Below, piece after piece: positions 46,640-59,500 of a stretch of 64,000 nucleotides of DNA. Under the pieces are notes generated by a model. That model was not told the DNA's origin, ran no database searches, and was given only the letters and a program-made list of their open reading frames with translations. Within the stretch, counting starts at the first letter, position 1. Every line of letters starts with the position of its first letter. This DNA comes from Halomonas smyrnensis AAD6 (lineage in GTDB: Bacteria; Pseudomonadota; Gammaproteobacteria; Pseudomonadales; Halomonadaceae): contig NZ_AJKS02000007.1 in assembly GCF_000265245.1 (NCBI RefSeq), positions 67,998 to 131,997 of the forward strand, in the 5' to 3' direction. A program made the position numbers and the translations under genes.

Positions 46640-47110
46640 TCAGCGCTCCAGCCCCAGTCGCCGATGCCAGTCGGCGAGGCTCTCGTCCGGATAGCCGTCG
46701 AAGCAGCGATCATCGGGCCCCGCCTCGATCTCCACCCAGCTCGCACTGCTGCCAAGCATCAGGTGCACGCGTTCGGGCGGCAGTGGCAGGTCGCCGTCGA
46801 TCGCCGAGGCGAAGGGATGGACGAGCTCGGGCCAGCGCGGATCGAACACCCACAGCGCGCTGCCGCAGCGTGAGCAGAAGTGCCGCTCGCCCGGGCTTTG
46901 CTCGCCGTCGATCACGGCGTGATAGACCGTCTCGTGCTCGGCTCCCTCGACCTCAAGCGTCTCGGCCAGCGCGCCGAGATTGATGGCGTAGCCGCCCCCG
47001 CCCGCGGTCTTGCGGCAGATCGAGCAGTAGCAGCGATTGAACGGATAGGGATGCGGCGCTTGCACGCGGAAGCGGATCGCGCCGCAGTGACAGGACCCCT
47101 CGAGTTGCAT
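46640..47110 (-). CDS. GFA/CENP-V-family zinc protein
   Basis: A 156-residue protein of the glutathione-dependent formaldehyde-activating (GFA) fold. The zinc cysteines are visible in GSCHCGAIRFRV, NRCYCSICRKTAG and HFCSRCGSALWVFDPRWPE. The family name overstates what is known; most members have no proven function. The ATG follows AAGGAG by 7 nt. Two and a half copies of a 13-bp repeat lie directly upstream. Confidence 0.88.
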   Translation of the reverse strand: MQLEGSCHCGAIRFRVQAPHPYPFNRCYCSICRKTAGGGGYAINLGALAETLEVEGAEHETVYHAVIDGEQSPGERHFCSRCGSALWVFDPRWPELVHPFASAIDGDLPLPPERVHLMLGSSASWVEIEAGPDDRCFDGYPDESLADWHRRLGLER

Positions 47111-47126
47111 GGTGTCGCTCCTTGGA

Positions 47127-47165
47127 CATTCAGCTCTGGCATTCAGCTCTGGTATTCAACCCTGC
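47127..47165. repeat. 13-bp tandem repeat upstream of the GFA gene
   Basis: CATTCAGCTCTGG occurs twice in tandem (47127-47139 and 47140-47152), followed by a degenerate third copy to 47165. It covers the expected promoter area of the GFA gene. Confidence 0.75.
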
Positions 47166-47276
47166 CCTCCAGACTAGTCGACACCTGATCGAAGATGACG
47201 CCCGGAACGGCCATCGGCCGGGCAGGCCCGGCCTATGGGAGCCCGCGTGGCTCAATGCCAACCCGGACCGGTGTCG

Positions 47277-47304
47277 CCTACGTCGCGTCACCTACGTCGC
47301 GTCG
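47277..47304. repeat. 14-bp direct repeat
   Basis: CCTACGTCGCGTCA at 47277-47290 is repeated with one change at 47291-47304, in the non-coding stretch downstream of znuA. No function is evident. Confidence 0.7.
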
Positions 47305-47381
47305 CCGCATCGAGCGGGGGCGTTTGGCCGCGTGCGGCTGACGCGCCGACCGCTCCCCCCCCGAACGCCAGGCCACGCGGG

Positions 47382-48422
<1,041 letters not shown>

Positions 48423-48462
48423 GGGAGGGTCTCCTGGTGAGGGGCTCTTTCGGACCCCGAAT

Positions 48463-48485
48463 AAAATGTTATATCATAACATTTT
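48463..48485. promoter_or_regulatory. Zur box between znuA and znuCB
   Basis: The core AATGTTATATCATAACATT is an almost perfect palindrome (10 of 11 positions per arm over 48463-48485). It fits the gammaproteobacterial Zur consensus of the AATGTTATANTATAACATT type. It sits midway between the divergent znuA and znuC starts and should repress both when zinc is sufficient. Confidence 0.85.
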
Positions 48486-48545
48486 TAGCAAGCCCCGAAT
48501 CGATTCGGCCTGTGCCAGAGCGACGACGCCCTGCTGGAGCCCCCC

Positions 48546-49262
48546 ATGCCGCTACTGACTCTGAGCGACGTCGGCGTCACCCGACGTGGCAATATCATCC
48601 TGGAAGGCATCGACCTGTCCCTGGAACAGAACGAGCTGGTCACCATCGTCGGGCCGAACGGCTCAGGGAAGACCACCCTGCTGCGCGTGATCATCGGCGC
48701 CCTGGCCCCCAGCCAGGGACGGGTGTCTCACGATGCCTCGCTGTCCATCGGCTATGTGCCACAGCGGCTGCACATCGATCCCACCCTGCCCATGACCGTG
48801 GCTCGCTTCATGGCCCTGCCCCAGCGCCACTCCAGCGACGCCGTGCGGCGCGCACTGGAGCAGGCCGATGCGGCCGGGCTTGCCGACAGGCAGATGGCCG
48901 GCCTCTCGGGCGGTCAGTTCCAGCGCGTGCTGCTGGCCCGTGCCCTGCTGACCTCCCCGGACCTGCTGATTCTCGACGAGGCCAATCAGGGGCTCGATCA
49001 CCGCGGCACCGCGGAGTTCTACCGCCAGCTCGCCCGGGTGAAACGGGAGCTGGGCTGCGGAGTGCTGATGGTCAGCCATGAGCTGCATGTGGTCATGCGT
49101 GCATCGGACCGCGTGGTGTGCCTGAACGGCCGGATCTGCTGTCAGGGACCGCCCGACACGGTGGCCGGCTCATCGGCCTATCGCGACCTGCTCGGCGTCG
49201 ACGAGCGCGATGCCGTCGCCTTCTATCGCCACGATCACGCGCCCGAGGAGGCGCTTTCCTGA
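48546..49262 (+). CDS. znuC: Zinc ABC transporter ATP-binding protein
   Basis: A 238-residue ABC ATPase: Walker A GPNGSGKTT, signature LSGGQFQRV, Walker B LLILDEANQGLD and switch His in MVSHELHVVM. It powers zinc import with ZnuB and ZnuA. The ATG has GGAG 8 nt upstream, and the TGA overlaps the znuB start (TGATG). A His-Asp-His motif near the C-terminus (FYRHDHAPEE) is typical of ZnuC. Confidence 0.95.
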   Translation: MPLLTLSDVGVTRRGNIILEGIDLSLEQNELVTIVGPNGSGKTTLLRVIIGALAPSQGRVSHDASLSIGYVPQRLHIDPTLPMTVARFMALPQRHSSDAVRRALEQADAAGLADRQMAGLSGGQFQRVLLARALLTSPDLLILDEANQGLDHRGTAEFYRQLARVKRELGCGVLMVSHELHVVMRASDRVVCLNGRICCQGPPDTVAGSSAYRDLLGVDERDAVAFYRHDHAPEEALS

Positions 49263-50080
49263 TGATGCTCGATGACTTCCTCGTTCGCGCCGCCCTCGGC
49301 GGCACCGGCGTCGCCCTGGCGGCCGCACCGCTCGGCTGCTTCGTGGTGTGGCGGCGCATGGCCTATTTCGGCGATGCCACCGCCCACGCGGCCATCCTCG
49401 GCGTCGCCCTTTCCCTGGTCCTGTCCACCTCCCTGTTCGCCGGGGTGCTGGCGGTCTCGCTGCTGATGGCGCTGGCCGTGTCGCTGCTGAGCGGACGGGG
49501 CTATGCCATGGATACGCTGCTCGGCGTCACCGCTCACGCGGCACTGGCCTTCGGGCTGGTGGCGGTGTCCTTCGTCTCTGGCGTGCGCATCGACCTGATG
49601 GGCTACCTGGTCGGCGACATCCTCGCCGTGAGCCGTCAGGATCTCGCCATCATCTGGGGCGGTGCGCTGATGGTGCTGGGCCTGCTCAGCTGGCGCTGGC
49701 CGGCGCTTTTGACCTCGACCCTGAACCCGGACCTCGCCCATGCCGCCGGGATCAACCCGAAGCGCGAGCAGCTGGTGCTGACGCTGTCGCTGGCGCTGGT
49801 GGTAGCCGTCGCCATCAAGGTGGTGGGCGTGCTGCTGATCGCGGCGCTGCTGATCATTCCCGCGGCCACCGCCCGACCGTTCAGCCGCACGCCGGAGCGC
49901 ATGGCGATGGCCGCGGCGGCGATCGGCGTCCTCTCGGCCAACGGCGGCCTCGTGGCCGCCTATCGGTTCGATACCCCTACCGGCCCCACCATCGTCTGCA
50001 TCGCCACGCTGCTGTTTCTGTGCACGAGCCTGGCCGGTGCGTGTCGCGTCCGCTCCCGGCCGGCACGCTCCGAGCGCTAG
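49262..50080 (+). CDS. znuB: Zinc ABC transporter permease
   Basis: A 272-residue permease of the ABC-3 metal family with about eight hydrophobic segments, including GCFVVWRRMAYFGDATAHAAILGVAL near the start and VVGVLLIAALLIIPAATARPFSRTPE later. It completes ZnuABC. The first ATG overlaps the znuC stop by 1 nt; a second ATG follows directly and either may be used. Confidence 0.95.
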   Translation: MMLDDFLVRAALGGTGVALAAAPLGCFVVWRRMAYFGDATAHAAILGVALSLVLSTSLFAGVLAVSLLMALAVSLLSGRGYAMDTLLGVTAHAALAFGLVAVSFVSGVRIDLMGYLVGDILAVSRQDLAIIWGGALMVLGLLSWRWPALLTSTLNPDLAHAAGINPKREQLVLTLSLALVVAVAIKVVGVLLIAALLIIPAATARPFSRTPERMAMAAAAIGVLSANGGLVAAYRFDTPTGPTIVCIATLLFLCTSLAGACRVRSRPARSER

Positions 50081-50101
50081 GCCCGCCCCGCGGGAAGGGC
50101 C

Positions 50102-51003
50102 TCAGCTGTCGGCCTCGGGCCAGTTCCACTGGCTGCGCGCCACGGCGTCGTGGGCGTGCAGGCTCTCGGCGTGCACCACCCGCAGGCGAAAGCCGGCCAC
50201 ACCGGGCTGCTCGCGCAGGGCCCGGTCCAGCCGTCGGGCGGCGTCCTCGCAGAACATCAGGTTCTGACCGTTGGCCAGGGCGAAGGCCTGCTCGTCGACG
50301 CGCTTGACCGCCGTCTGCAGCGCGGTGCCGAGGCTGGCTTCCGCCCGCTCGACGACCTCGACCAGCGGCAGAGTCTCGCCCCCGTCATCCAGCCTCAGCT
50401 CGAGATGCGCGCGGCTGCGCTGACTGTGCGGCGTGGCGACGATGCCCTGCTCGCTGCCGAGCCAGCGGCGCACCGCCTCGCGGTCGAGTGCCGTCTCGTC
50501 CTCGAAGTCGCGGTCGAACTGCTCCTGGATCAGCTGCCGCGCCAGCCCCGCCGAGCAGGGGCAGGTCGAGGAGTAGCCGATCTCGAGCGACAGCCTCAGC
50601 GCGAAGCCGTCCGGCCCGAGCCGGCCGCGCAGCGCGAAGGGATAGGCCTTCCACCCCGCCAGCGGGCTGACCAGCGCCGGCCGGCGCAGCATGGCCTCGC
50701 CTTCCAGATCGAGGAAGGCCTCGCGCGAGAGCCCGTGATGGCTGTCGAGGAAGTTGGCCAGCACCTCCTGGAGCCGCCCGGGGGTGATCTCCCGGTCGAC
50801 CAGATGCTCGAGGGCCAGGTAGAGCCGCGACATGTGAATGCCACGCGCCTCGGCGGCGTCCAGGCTGACGCCGGCATGAGCGCGTGCCTGGACCGGTCGG
50901 CCCGCCAGCGTCAGCGGCAGATCGATGCCTTCCATGCCGACCCAGGACAGGCGTCCCGGCTGATCGGCGGTACCATCGGCGATATCCATCAGCGGCGTTG
51001 TCA

Positions 51004-51004
<1 letters not shown>
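50102..51004 (-). CDS. folE2: GTP cyclohydrolase FolE2
   Basis: A 300-residue type IB GTP cyclohydrolase that makes dihydroneopterin triphosphate for folate. Family motifs are GYSSTCPCSAGLAR with the metal/active-site Cys, GIVATPHSQRSRAHLEL, and NGQNLMFCEDAARRLD. FolE2 can use metals other than zinc and replaces zinc-dependent FolE during zinc starvation, fitting its place in a Zur-controlled cluster. The ATG overlaps the cobW-type stop by 1 nt (TGATG), with AGGAGG just upstream. Confidence 0.95.
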
Positions 51005-52257
<1,253 letters not shown>

Positions 52258-52333
52258 CGATGTCTCCTTGTTGCCTGATGGCCACGGTCGTCGCCCGCTC
52301 CTGGGAGAGCGTGGCTTTCCAGGCCATACAGGA

Positions 52334-52352
52334 TACGTTATAACATAACAAA
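52334..52352. promoter_or_regulatory. Second Zur box, between the cobW-type and DUF1826 genes
   Basis: TACGTTATAACATAACAAA contains the palindrome GTTATaacATAAC (52337-52349), a match to the Zur core. Its place between divergent genes typical of zinc-starvation operons supports it; it is weaker than the znuA/znuC box. Confidence 0.7.
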
Positions 52353-52399
52353 CCGGCAAGAAGACCCGAGCCCCGAGCCGCTTCACGACGGAGATGCCC

Positions 52400-53092
52400 A
52401 TGCCGCCATCCTCGCTATTTCCCGCGCCCCTGCCCTGCCCCGACGCCACCGCCCTGGCGCCACGCCCGCTCTCGACGCCTCACTGGGCGGAGGGCGGCGG
52501 CATCGAGGTGCTGCCGCGCATCTTCGAGGACGCCATCACGCTGGCCGTGATGCGTCGCCCGGTCGGCAGCGACCTGCTGGCCGGCGCCCTGGCCCAGGCG
52601 GAAGCCGGGCGTCCGCTGTCGTTCAACTGGCGCGGTGCGCCCGGCGTCGAGCTGCGCACCGCGCTGTTCGAGACCCTGGCCGCGCCCGCGGCGTCCGTCG
52701 CCCTGGTGGAGGACGTCGTGATCCTGGCCGAGGCCATGGCCTTCCTGTTCGATACCGACACGGTGGGCCTGCGATTGCGGCTGCTGGACGCGCCCATGTG
52801 CCCGCGCTTCCACTGCGACAATCTGCCGGTGAGGATGGTCACGACCTATCTGGGCCCGGGCAGCGAATGGCTGCCGGAAGCGGCGGTGAATCGCGCCGGG
52901 CTCGGGGCGCCGAACGCCGCCAAGCCGGAGATCGTGCGCGACGACGGCGCCATCCGCCGGCTGGAATCCGGCGATGTGGCGCTGCTCAAGGGCAGCGGCT
53001 GGATCGGCAACGAGTCGCACGGCCTGGTGCACCGCAGTCCGGTCCTGGCGGAGGGGCAGCCACGGCTGCTGCTGACCATCGATCCCGGCTGA
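52400..53092 (+). CDS. DUF1826-family protein, predicted Zur regulon member
   Basis: A 230-residue protein of DUF1826, with [22 protein letters not shown] and [18 protein letters not shown], which contain conserved His and Cys residues suggesting metal binding. The family often sits with Zur-regulated genes, but its biochemistry is unknown. Two ATGs lie close together: 52394 and 52400. The second is preferred because GGAG is 6 nt before it, while it abuts the first. Confidence 0.82.
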   Translation: MPPSSLFPAPLPCPDATALAPRPLSTPHWAEGGGIEVLPRIFEDAITLAVMRRPVGSDLLAGALAQAEAGRPLSFNWRGAPGVELRTALFETLAAPAASVALVEDVVILAEAMAFLFDTDTVGLRLRLLDAPMCPRFHCDNLPVRMVTTYLGPGSEWLPEAAVNRAGLGAPNAAKPEIVRDDGAIRRLESGDVALLKGSGWIGNESHGLVHRSPVLAEGQPRLLLTIDPG

Positions 53093-53101
53093 GGTTAAGC
53101 G

Positions 53102-54043
53102 TCACACCTTCCAGGGCAGCGGCGGCGGCATCAGGCGGTCGCCGTCGTCGTCGGGAATGCGACCGAAGCGCTCGGCGCCCGCCTCCCAGTCGCGCTGGGC
53201 CTCGGCGATCTCGGCCTTGCCGTGGCCGACGAAGTTCCACCAGATCAGGATCTCTTCGCCCAGCGGCTCGCCGCCGACCAAGAGGGCACGGCCGCCGGCG
53301 GGCAGTGACAGGCTGACGGCGTCGCGTCCACGCCCCAGGTAGGCCAGCTCGTTGGGCGCGAACGCCTCCCCTTCGACGCCGATCTCCCCTTCCAGCGACA
53401 GCACGCCATACTCGAAGTCCCGGCGGAGAGGGAGCTCGACGTCGCTCGCCTTCCGGCAGGCCAGGTCCAGCCCGACCAGCTCGGAAAAGGCCAGCGTCGG
53501 CGCGCGGCGGCCGGCGAACTCGCCGATCAGCAGGGTGACGTCGGCGCCCTGCGCCTCCCAGGCCGGCAGGGTCGGATAGTGATCGAAGCGCGGGTCGGTG
53601 CGTCGGTCGGCCTCGGGCAGGGCGATCCACAGCTGGGCGGCATGCAGGCGGGTCTCGCCGGGCACCGACTCCTCGGTGTGGCTGATGCCGCGCCCGGCGG
53701 TCATCAGGTTGACCTGGCCGGGGCGGATCACCTGATGGTTGCCGAGGCTGTCGCGGTGCAGCACCTCGCCCTCGATCATCCAGGTGAAGGTCTGCAGGCC
53801 GATGTGCGGATGGGGACCGACCCGCAGGCCGTCGGCGTCTCCCTTGAAGACGCTGGGGCCGGCATGATCGAGGAAGCACCAGGCGCCGATCAGGCGGCGA
53901 TGCCGGGACGGCAGCACCCGATTGACCGGAATGCCGCCCACATCGGCGGTGCGCGGCGACACGTGCTGGATCTGGCGCTTGCCGTCGACGACCGGGCAGT
54001 CCAGCGACGATGCCGGCTCGGTATCCTGAATCTGGGTGCTCAT
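53102..54043 (-). CDS. Pirin-family protein
   Basis: A 313-residue bicupin with the pirin motifs RLIGAWCFLDHAGP, VGPHPHIGLQTFTWMIEGEVLHRDSLG and TAGRGISHTEES, which supply the metal-binding histidines and glutamate. Bacterial pirins include quercetinases and regulatory proteins; no specific function is assigned. The ATG has AGGAGG 8 nt upstream. It converges on the DUF1826 gene with 9 bp between stops. Confidence 0.92.
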   Translation of the reverse strand: MSTQIQDTEPASSLDCPVVDGKRQIQHVSPRTADVGGIPVNRVLPSRHRRLIGAWCFLDHAGPSVFKGDADGLRVGPHPHIGLQTFTWMIEGEVLHRDSLGNHQVIRPGQVNLMTAGRGISHTEESVPGETRLHAAQLWIALPEADRRTDPRFDHYPTLPAWEAQGADVTLLIGEFAGRRAPTLAFSELVGLDLACRKASDVELPLRRDFEYGVLSLEGEIGVEGEAFAPNELAYLGRGRDAVSLSLPAGGRALLVGGEPLGEEILIWWNFVGHGKAEIAEAQRDWEAGAERFGRIPDDDGDRLMPPPLPWKV

Positions 54044-54174
54044 GGACGCGGCCTCCTGAAGAGATGACGATGCCTCGTGCTGAGCATATGGTGCAGAACG
54101 TGGCCCCGCCAGCCAGGCGGCGTGCTATTCTCCCCGCTCGTTCAGAGCCTATCCCATCCGCGAAGGAGATTCCC

Positions 54175-54453
54175 ATGACTCAGGCCACCGCTCGCCATAT
54201 CCTCGTCCCCAGCGAAGAACAGTGCCTGGCCCTCAAGGCCGAGATCGAAGGCGGCCGCGACTTCGCCGAGGTCGCCCGTGAACACTCCCAGTGCCCGTCC
54301 GGCCGCCAGGGCGGCGAGCTCGGCAGCTTCGGCCCCGGCCAGATGGTGCCGGAGTTCGACAAGGTGGTGTTCTCCGCCGACCTGAACCAGGTCCAGGGCC
54401 CGGTGAAGACCCAGTTCGGCTATCACCTGCTGGAAGTCACCAGCCGCGGCTGA
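54175..54453 (+). CDS. ppiC: Peptidyl-prolyl cis-trans isomerase C (parvulin)
   Basis: A 92-residue single-domain parvulin: ARHILVPSEEQCLALKAEIEGG, FAEVAREHSQCPSGRQGGELGSFGPGQMVPEFD and VKTQFGYHLLEV, the full catalytic domain with no signal peptide. The length equals E. coli PpiC. The ATG follows AAGGAG by 6 nt. A hairpin with a T5 run follows the gene. Confidence 0.93.
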   Translation: MTQATARHILVPSEEQCLALKAEIEGGRDFAEVAREHSQCPSGRQGGELGSFGPGQMVPEFDKVVFSADLNQVQGPVKTQFGYHLLEVTSRG

Positions 54454-54474
54454 GTGGCTGCTGTGGTACACGAG

Positions 54475-54505
54475 GGCCGCGTCGGTGTTCCGGCGCGGCC
54501 TTTTT
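54475..54505 (+). terminator. Intrinsic terminator of ppiC
   Basis: GGCCGCG and CGCGGCC form the base of a stem with further CGG/CCG pairing, followed by TTTTT. It lies 22 bp after the ppiC stop and reaches the end of the convergent kinase gene. Confidence 0.85.
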
Positions 54506-55848
54506 CATGAGGCGCCGCCCTGCCCCATCGGCCCGGCGTCCCGCGCCTCGAACACCACCCGCACGCGATGGCCCGTCGCATCGGCCAGGTTCTCGTAGGG
54601 CCAGCCCAGCCGCTCCGTCAGCTGAGCGGTCAGCTGCAGCCCCAGGCCGAACCCGCTTTCCCCGGCCGTCTCGCCGGCCTCGGCCGCAGTCGACGGCAGC
54701 CGATGATTGTCGATCTGCACCTCAGCGCCGCGCTGGCGAATCACCACCCGCCCCTCCCAGGTGTGCACGAAGGCGTTGCGGATCAGGTTGCCCAGCACGA
54801 TCCGGGCCGGGGCCTCCGGCAGGCTCACGCGGCAGAATTCGGTGTCGAGCTCGACCGCGACCGCCTTGTCGCGCAGCAGATACTCCAGCTCGGCGACCTG
54901 CCCCTCGAGCAGTGCCGCGAGGTCGACGTTGACATCGGGCGGCGCCGCGCCCTCCTCGCGGCTCAGCCACAGCAGGGTCTCGGTGAGGTGTTTCATGGTG
55001 GTGCCGGCCCGCTCCATGCGCGCGAACACCTGACGATGGCGCGGGCTCCAGGTCTCGTCATGGGTCTGCTGGAAGCGCCGCAGCAGCTCCAGGTTGTGGC
55101 GCAGCACGGTGATCGGCGTGCGCAGCTCGTGGCTGGCGTGTGCCAGGAAGCGCTGCTCCCGCGCCAGGCCGTCGTGGGCCGATTGCAGGCCACCGCGCAG
55201 CAGCGCGGCCAGCTCGTTGAGCTCGGGATAGCCGAAGTCCGGGGTCGGTTCCTGCAGGCGCCGGGCATCCAGGCCGCGCGCCCAGTGGCCTAGCGCCTGT
55301 ACCGGGCGCGACACATGGCGCAGCCACCACAGCAGCGCCACCAGCAGCCCCACGGCGATGGCCACGCCCAGCCCCAGCAGCGTCATCAGGCTGTTCAGGG
55401 CATCGCGCGGCGGCGGTATGCCCGCGTCGGCCATGCCCGGCTCGGGGGGCGGAACCACCGCGTCCACCACATAGAGCGAGCCGGAGGCCGTCGGATGATG
55501 CATGGCGAAATAGAAGGTCGGCCGCTCCGACGGCCCGTCATCGCGGCCCTTGTAGAGGCGCCCGGGCTCGCTCGGCACCCCATCGAAGGCCTGGCGCACC
55601 GCCTCGGGCATGGCCTGCCAGCGACCGCTCAGCTGGTAGCCGGCGACTTCCTCGAGGCCGCGGGACCGTTCGCCCTCGAGCCGCCGGGCATAGCCGTCGG
55701 CCACCCGCGCCATGTGGGCCAGGGTGATGTTGTCCATGCCGCGCAGGAAGTAGTTGGCACTGAGCAGCGAGTAGCCGACCACCAGCAGCAGCCCCAGCGA
55801 CAGTCCGCCCAGCAACAGCTGCCCCCTGAGGCTGCCGAGCCGCCTCAT
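54505..55848 (-). CDS. Sensor histidine kinase of the RND efflux operon
   Basis: A 447-residue membrane kinase. Two helices (LLLGGLSLGLLLVVGYSLL and LMTLLGLGVAIAVGLLVALLWWL) bracket a periplasmic domain of about 140 residues. A HAMP-like region follows, then the H-box FLAHASHELRTPITVLRHN, an N-box (NLIRNAFVHTWEG) and the GFGLGL glycine box. The ATG at 55848 overlaps the response regulator stop by 4 nt. It is the last gene of the five-gene efflux operon and likely senses an efflux substrate or envelope stress. Confidence 0.9.
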   Translation of the reverse strand: MRRLGSLRGQLLLGGLSLGLLLVVGYSLLSANYFLRGMDNITLAHMARVADGYARRLEGERSRGLEEVAGYQLSGRWQAMPEAVRQAFDGVPSEPGRLYKGRDDGPSERPTFYFAMHHPTASGSLYVVDAVVPPPEPGMADAGIPPPRDALNSLMTLLGLGVAIAVGLLVALLWWLRHVSRPVQALGHWARGLDARRLQEPTPDFGYPELNELAALLRGGLQSAHDGLAREQRFLAHASHELRTPITVLRHNLELLRRFQQTHDETWSPRHRQVFARMERAGTTMKHLTETLLWLSREEGAAPPDVNVDLAALLEGQVAELEYLLRDKAVAVELDTEFCRVSLPEAPARIVLGNLIRNAFVHTWEGRVVIRQRGAEVQIDNHRLPSTAAEAGETAGESGFGLGLQLTAQLTERLGWPYENLADATGHRVRVVFEARDAGPMGQGGAS

Positions 55849-56516
55849 GACGACGCCCTGAGCGCCACCCCATGACCGGGCAGCGTCTGGATGAGGCGAG
55901 TCGTGAAGGGGGCATCCACCGCCTGGCGCAGATGATAGAGATGGACCTTGAGGCTGTTGCTGTCGGGCACGTCGTCGCCCCACAGCGTGCTCTCCAGCGC
56001 CGCGCGCGTTACCACGTGCGGCGAGGCACGCAGCAGCGCCTCGAGCAGCCGCCAGCCGGTGGGCGAGAGATGGATCGACCGCCCCGCGCGAACCACGCGC
56101 CGCTCGCCGAGATGCATCTCCAGGTCGGCGCAGCGCAGGCACTGCATCTGGCCACTGCGGCGCTTGGCCAGCGCATGGAGGCGCACCACCAGTTCCTGCA
56201 GCTCGAAGGGCTTGACCAGATAGTCGTCGGTGCCGGCCGCGAAGCCGGCGAGCTTGTCGTCGAGGCCGTCGCGGGCGGTGAGCATCAGCACCGGGATATC
56301 GCGCCCGGCCTCGCGCAGCCGCTCGCAGACGCGCAGGCCGTCGAGCCTGGGCAGGTGCAGGTCGAGCAGCACCACATCGAACGCCTGTCGCTCGACCAGC
56401 GCGAGCCCCGCCGCGCCGTTGGCGGCGTGGTCACAGCAAATGCCCTCCAGCGCCAGATAGTCGATCAGCGTCTCGGCCAGGTCGAGGTCGTCCTCGACCA
56501 GCAGCGCGTTCAGCAT
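55845..56516 (-). CDS. OmpR-family response regulator
   Basis: A 223-residue regulator: receiver domain with LLVEDDLDLAE, phospho-acceptor Asp52 in VVLLDLHLPR, Thr in MLTARD and Lys in YLVKPFE, then a winged-helix DNA-binding domain ending LIQTLPGHGVAL. The ATG at 56516 has GGAGG 5 nt upstream and overlaps the RND gene end by 7 nt. It probably activates the operon that encodes it, together with the kinase. Confidence 0.92.
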   Translation of the reverse strand: MLNALLVEDDLDLAETLIDYLALEGICCDHAANGAAGLALVERQAFDVVLLDLHLPRLDGLRVCERLREAGRDIPVLMLTARDGLDDKLAGFAAGTDDYLVKPFELQELVVRLHALAKRRSGQMQCLRCADLEMHLGERRVVRAGRSIHLSPTGWRLLEALLRASPHVVTRAALESTLWGDDVPDSNSLKVHLYHLRQAVDAPFTTRLIQTLPGHGVALRASS

Positions 56517-59500
56517 GACGCCTCCTCGTCGGACGACGGCCAGCAGCGGCGCTTCAGCCACGCCAGCCGGTCGGCGATGTCATGCTGCACGACCAGCAGG
56601 CTGGGGATCAGCACCAGGGTGATCACGGTGGCGAACATGATGCCATAGGCGAGCGACACCGCGGCGGGGATCAGGAACTGCGCCTGGCGCGAGGTCTCGC
56701 CGAGCAGCGGCATCAGCCCGGCGAAGGTGGTGACGGAGGTCAGCAGCACGGCCCGCAAGCGGTCGCGACCGGCCTGGCCGATCGCCTCGCGCACCTCGAC
56801 GCCTTCGCGGCGCAGGGCGTTGAAGCGAGTGACCAGCAGCAGGCTGTCGTTCACCACCACCCCGCTCAGGGCGATGATCCCGTTCAGCGACAGGATCCCC
56901 AGCGCCAGGCCGTTGACCCAATGGCCCAGCAGCGCGCCGACGACGCCGAAGGGGATCGCGGTCATGATCAGCAGCGGCTGCACGTAGGAACGCAGCGGAA
57001 TCGCCAGCAGCATGAAGATGGCCAGCATCGCCACCAGGAACACGTGCTGCATGGAGGTCTGCGTCTCGGCCTGCTGCTCGGCCTCGCCGGCGAAGTGGAT
57101 GTCGAGCCCCGGATACCGGGCCTCCAGCGTGGGCACCGCATCGCGGCGCAGCTGCGCCACCAGCTCGGAGGAAGACAGCAGCGCCTTGTCGACGTCGGCG
57201 CTGAGGTAGACGGCGCGCTGGCCATCGATACGGGTGATGGTGTCGCGGGTCATGTCCTGGGTCAGGGTCGCCACGCTGGCCAGCGGCACCACGTCGCCGT
57301 CGGGGGTGCGCACCTGCGATTCGATGACGTCGGCCACGCTGTGCCGCGCATCGTCGGGGTAGCGGACCTTGACCTCGATCTCGTCGTCGCCGCGCTGGTA
57401 GCGCTGCACCACCCGGCCGCTGAAGGCCTGGCGCACCTGGGAGGCCAGGTCGTCAGTGGTCATGCCCAGCGCCAGTCCCTGGGCATTCAACGCCAGCCGC
57501 AGCTGGGGCTGGGAGGGATCGAGGTTGTCCTCGATACCGCTGACCGCCGCGATGCCGGTCAGCGTTTGCTTGAGCGACTCGCCGGCCCGCTCCAGGGTCT
57601 CGTCGTCGGAGGCGCGCAGCTCGATACGCAGCGCCTCGGCCATCTCGCGCACGTGCTGGATACTCAGCGAACGCGCCCCTTCGGGCACGCCGGCAAGCTC
57701 GCGCCAGCGGCGCGTGAAGGTCGCGATGTCATAGGACGCATCGCTCCTCAGCTCGACGGTGAGCGAGCCCTGCTGCACGGAGGTCGAGAGTACCTGCAGA
57801 TGGGCGATGCCGCTGTCGCCCTCCCCGGTGAGCGAGCGGTCGGCCTCGCGGGCCTCGTCGGCCAGATCGTTCAGCGCCTGGTGGGTGAGACCCACGCTGG
57901 CATCGCCATGCATCGTCAGAGACGCGTTGACGGTGTCGCCCGGCACCTCGGGGAAGAAGCTCATCCGCAGCAGGCCGGTGAACGGCATGCTCAGCACCAT
58001 CACCAGCAGGGCGACGAACAGCGTGACCACGGCGTAGCGATGCACCAGGGCGATATCGATCAGCGGGCGATAGCAGCGCTCGGCGAACCAGTCGAGCCCG
58101 CCATCGGCGGCGGACTGCACCCGCCGCCAGGCCCGCGTCAGCGTCCGGCGCGCCGGACGCTGACGCGTGTTCACATGCGCCAGGTGCGCGGGCAGGATCA
58201 ACTTCGACTCGATCACCGAGAGCACCAGGCAGATCGCCACCACGGTGGCGAACTGGGCGTAGAGCTGGCCCAGGTGACCGCTGATGCGCGACAGCGCGAA
58301 GAACGCCACCACCGTGGTGGCCACGCCGAACAGGGTCGGCACCGCCACCACCCGGGTACCGAGGATGGTATTGTCCAGGCTGTCGCCTCGCCGCTGGCGC
58401 GTGGCATAGACGCTCTCCCCCACCACCACGGCATCGTCGACCACGATGCCCAGCGCCATGATGAAACCGAAGGTGGTGAACATGTTGAGCGTCAGCCCGG
58501 CCAGGCCGTCGCCCATGAAGAACAGGGTACCGAAGAAGATGAACGGCAGCCCCATGGCCACCCAGAAGGCCACGCTCAGGTTGAGGAACACCGCCAGCAG
58601 CAGGAACACCAGCACGATGCCGGTGATGGCGTTGTTCACCAGCAGCGATAGCCGCTCGAGGATCGACTGGCTGCGATCGAACCAGGTGTCGAGCTCGACG
58701 TCGTGAGGCAGGCTGGGGTCGGCCCGCCAGTCCTCGATCACCCGCCGCGCCGCCGCCACCGAATCGGCGATGTCGCTCTGCCCGGTGGTCACCACCTGCA
58801 GGGCGATACTGGTGCGCCCCTCGAAGCGTGACAGTACCGGGTCCTCGTCGTCGAAGGTGTCGCGGACATCGGCGACCTCGCCGAGGCGCAGGATACGCCC
58901 GCTGTCGGTGGTCAGCAGCGGCAGCCGGGCGAAGTCGCGCGCCTGATAGGCCTGCTCCGAGGCCTTCAGCTGCAGGTAGAGGTCGTCGTTGCGCAGCGTC
59001 GCCGTCATGGCGTTCGAGGAGCCATCGTTGATCGCGTCCTCGACGTCGGAGAGCGATAGCCCGTAGGCCTGCAACACCCCTTCGCGGATATCCACCACCA
59101 TCATCGGATCCTGCCAGCCGGAGAGGCTGACCTCGCCGATCTCCGGCTCGCGCAGCAGCCGCTTCTTGAGCCGCATCGACAGCGTCTGCAGGGTCTCGCG
59201 GTCGGCATCGCCGTGGAGCTGGAGCCACAGCGCATGATCCTCGCGGCGATCCTTCTCGATCACCGGGTTGTCGGCATCGGTCGGGAAGGTCGAGATGGCA
59301 TCGACGCGGTTCTTGACGTCGCGCATCAGGGTGTCGAGGTCATAGCCCGAGACCATGTCGACCGTCACCGTCACGCCGCTGCCGGTGGAGCTGCTGGTGA
59401 CGGTGTCGATGCCCTCCACGTCCTCCAGCTCCTGCTCGATCTTGATCGCCAGCCCTTCCTCGGACTGCTTCGCCGAGCCGCTGTCGTACTCGACGCTGAT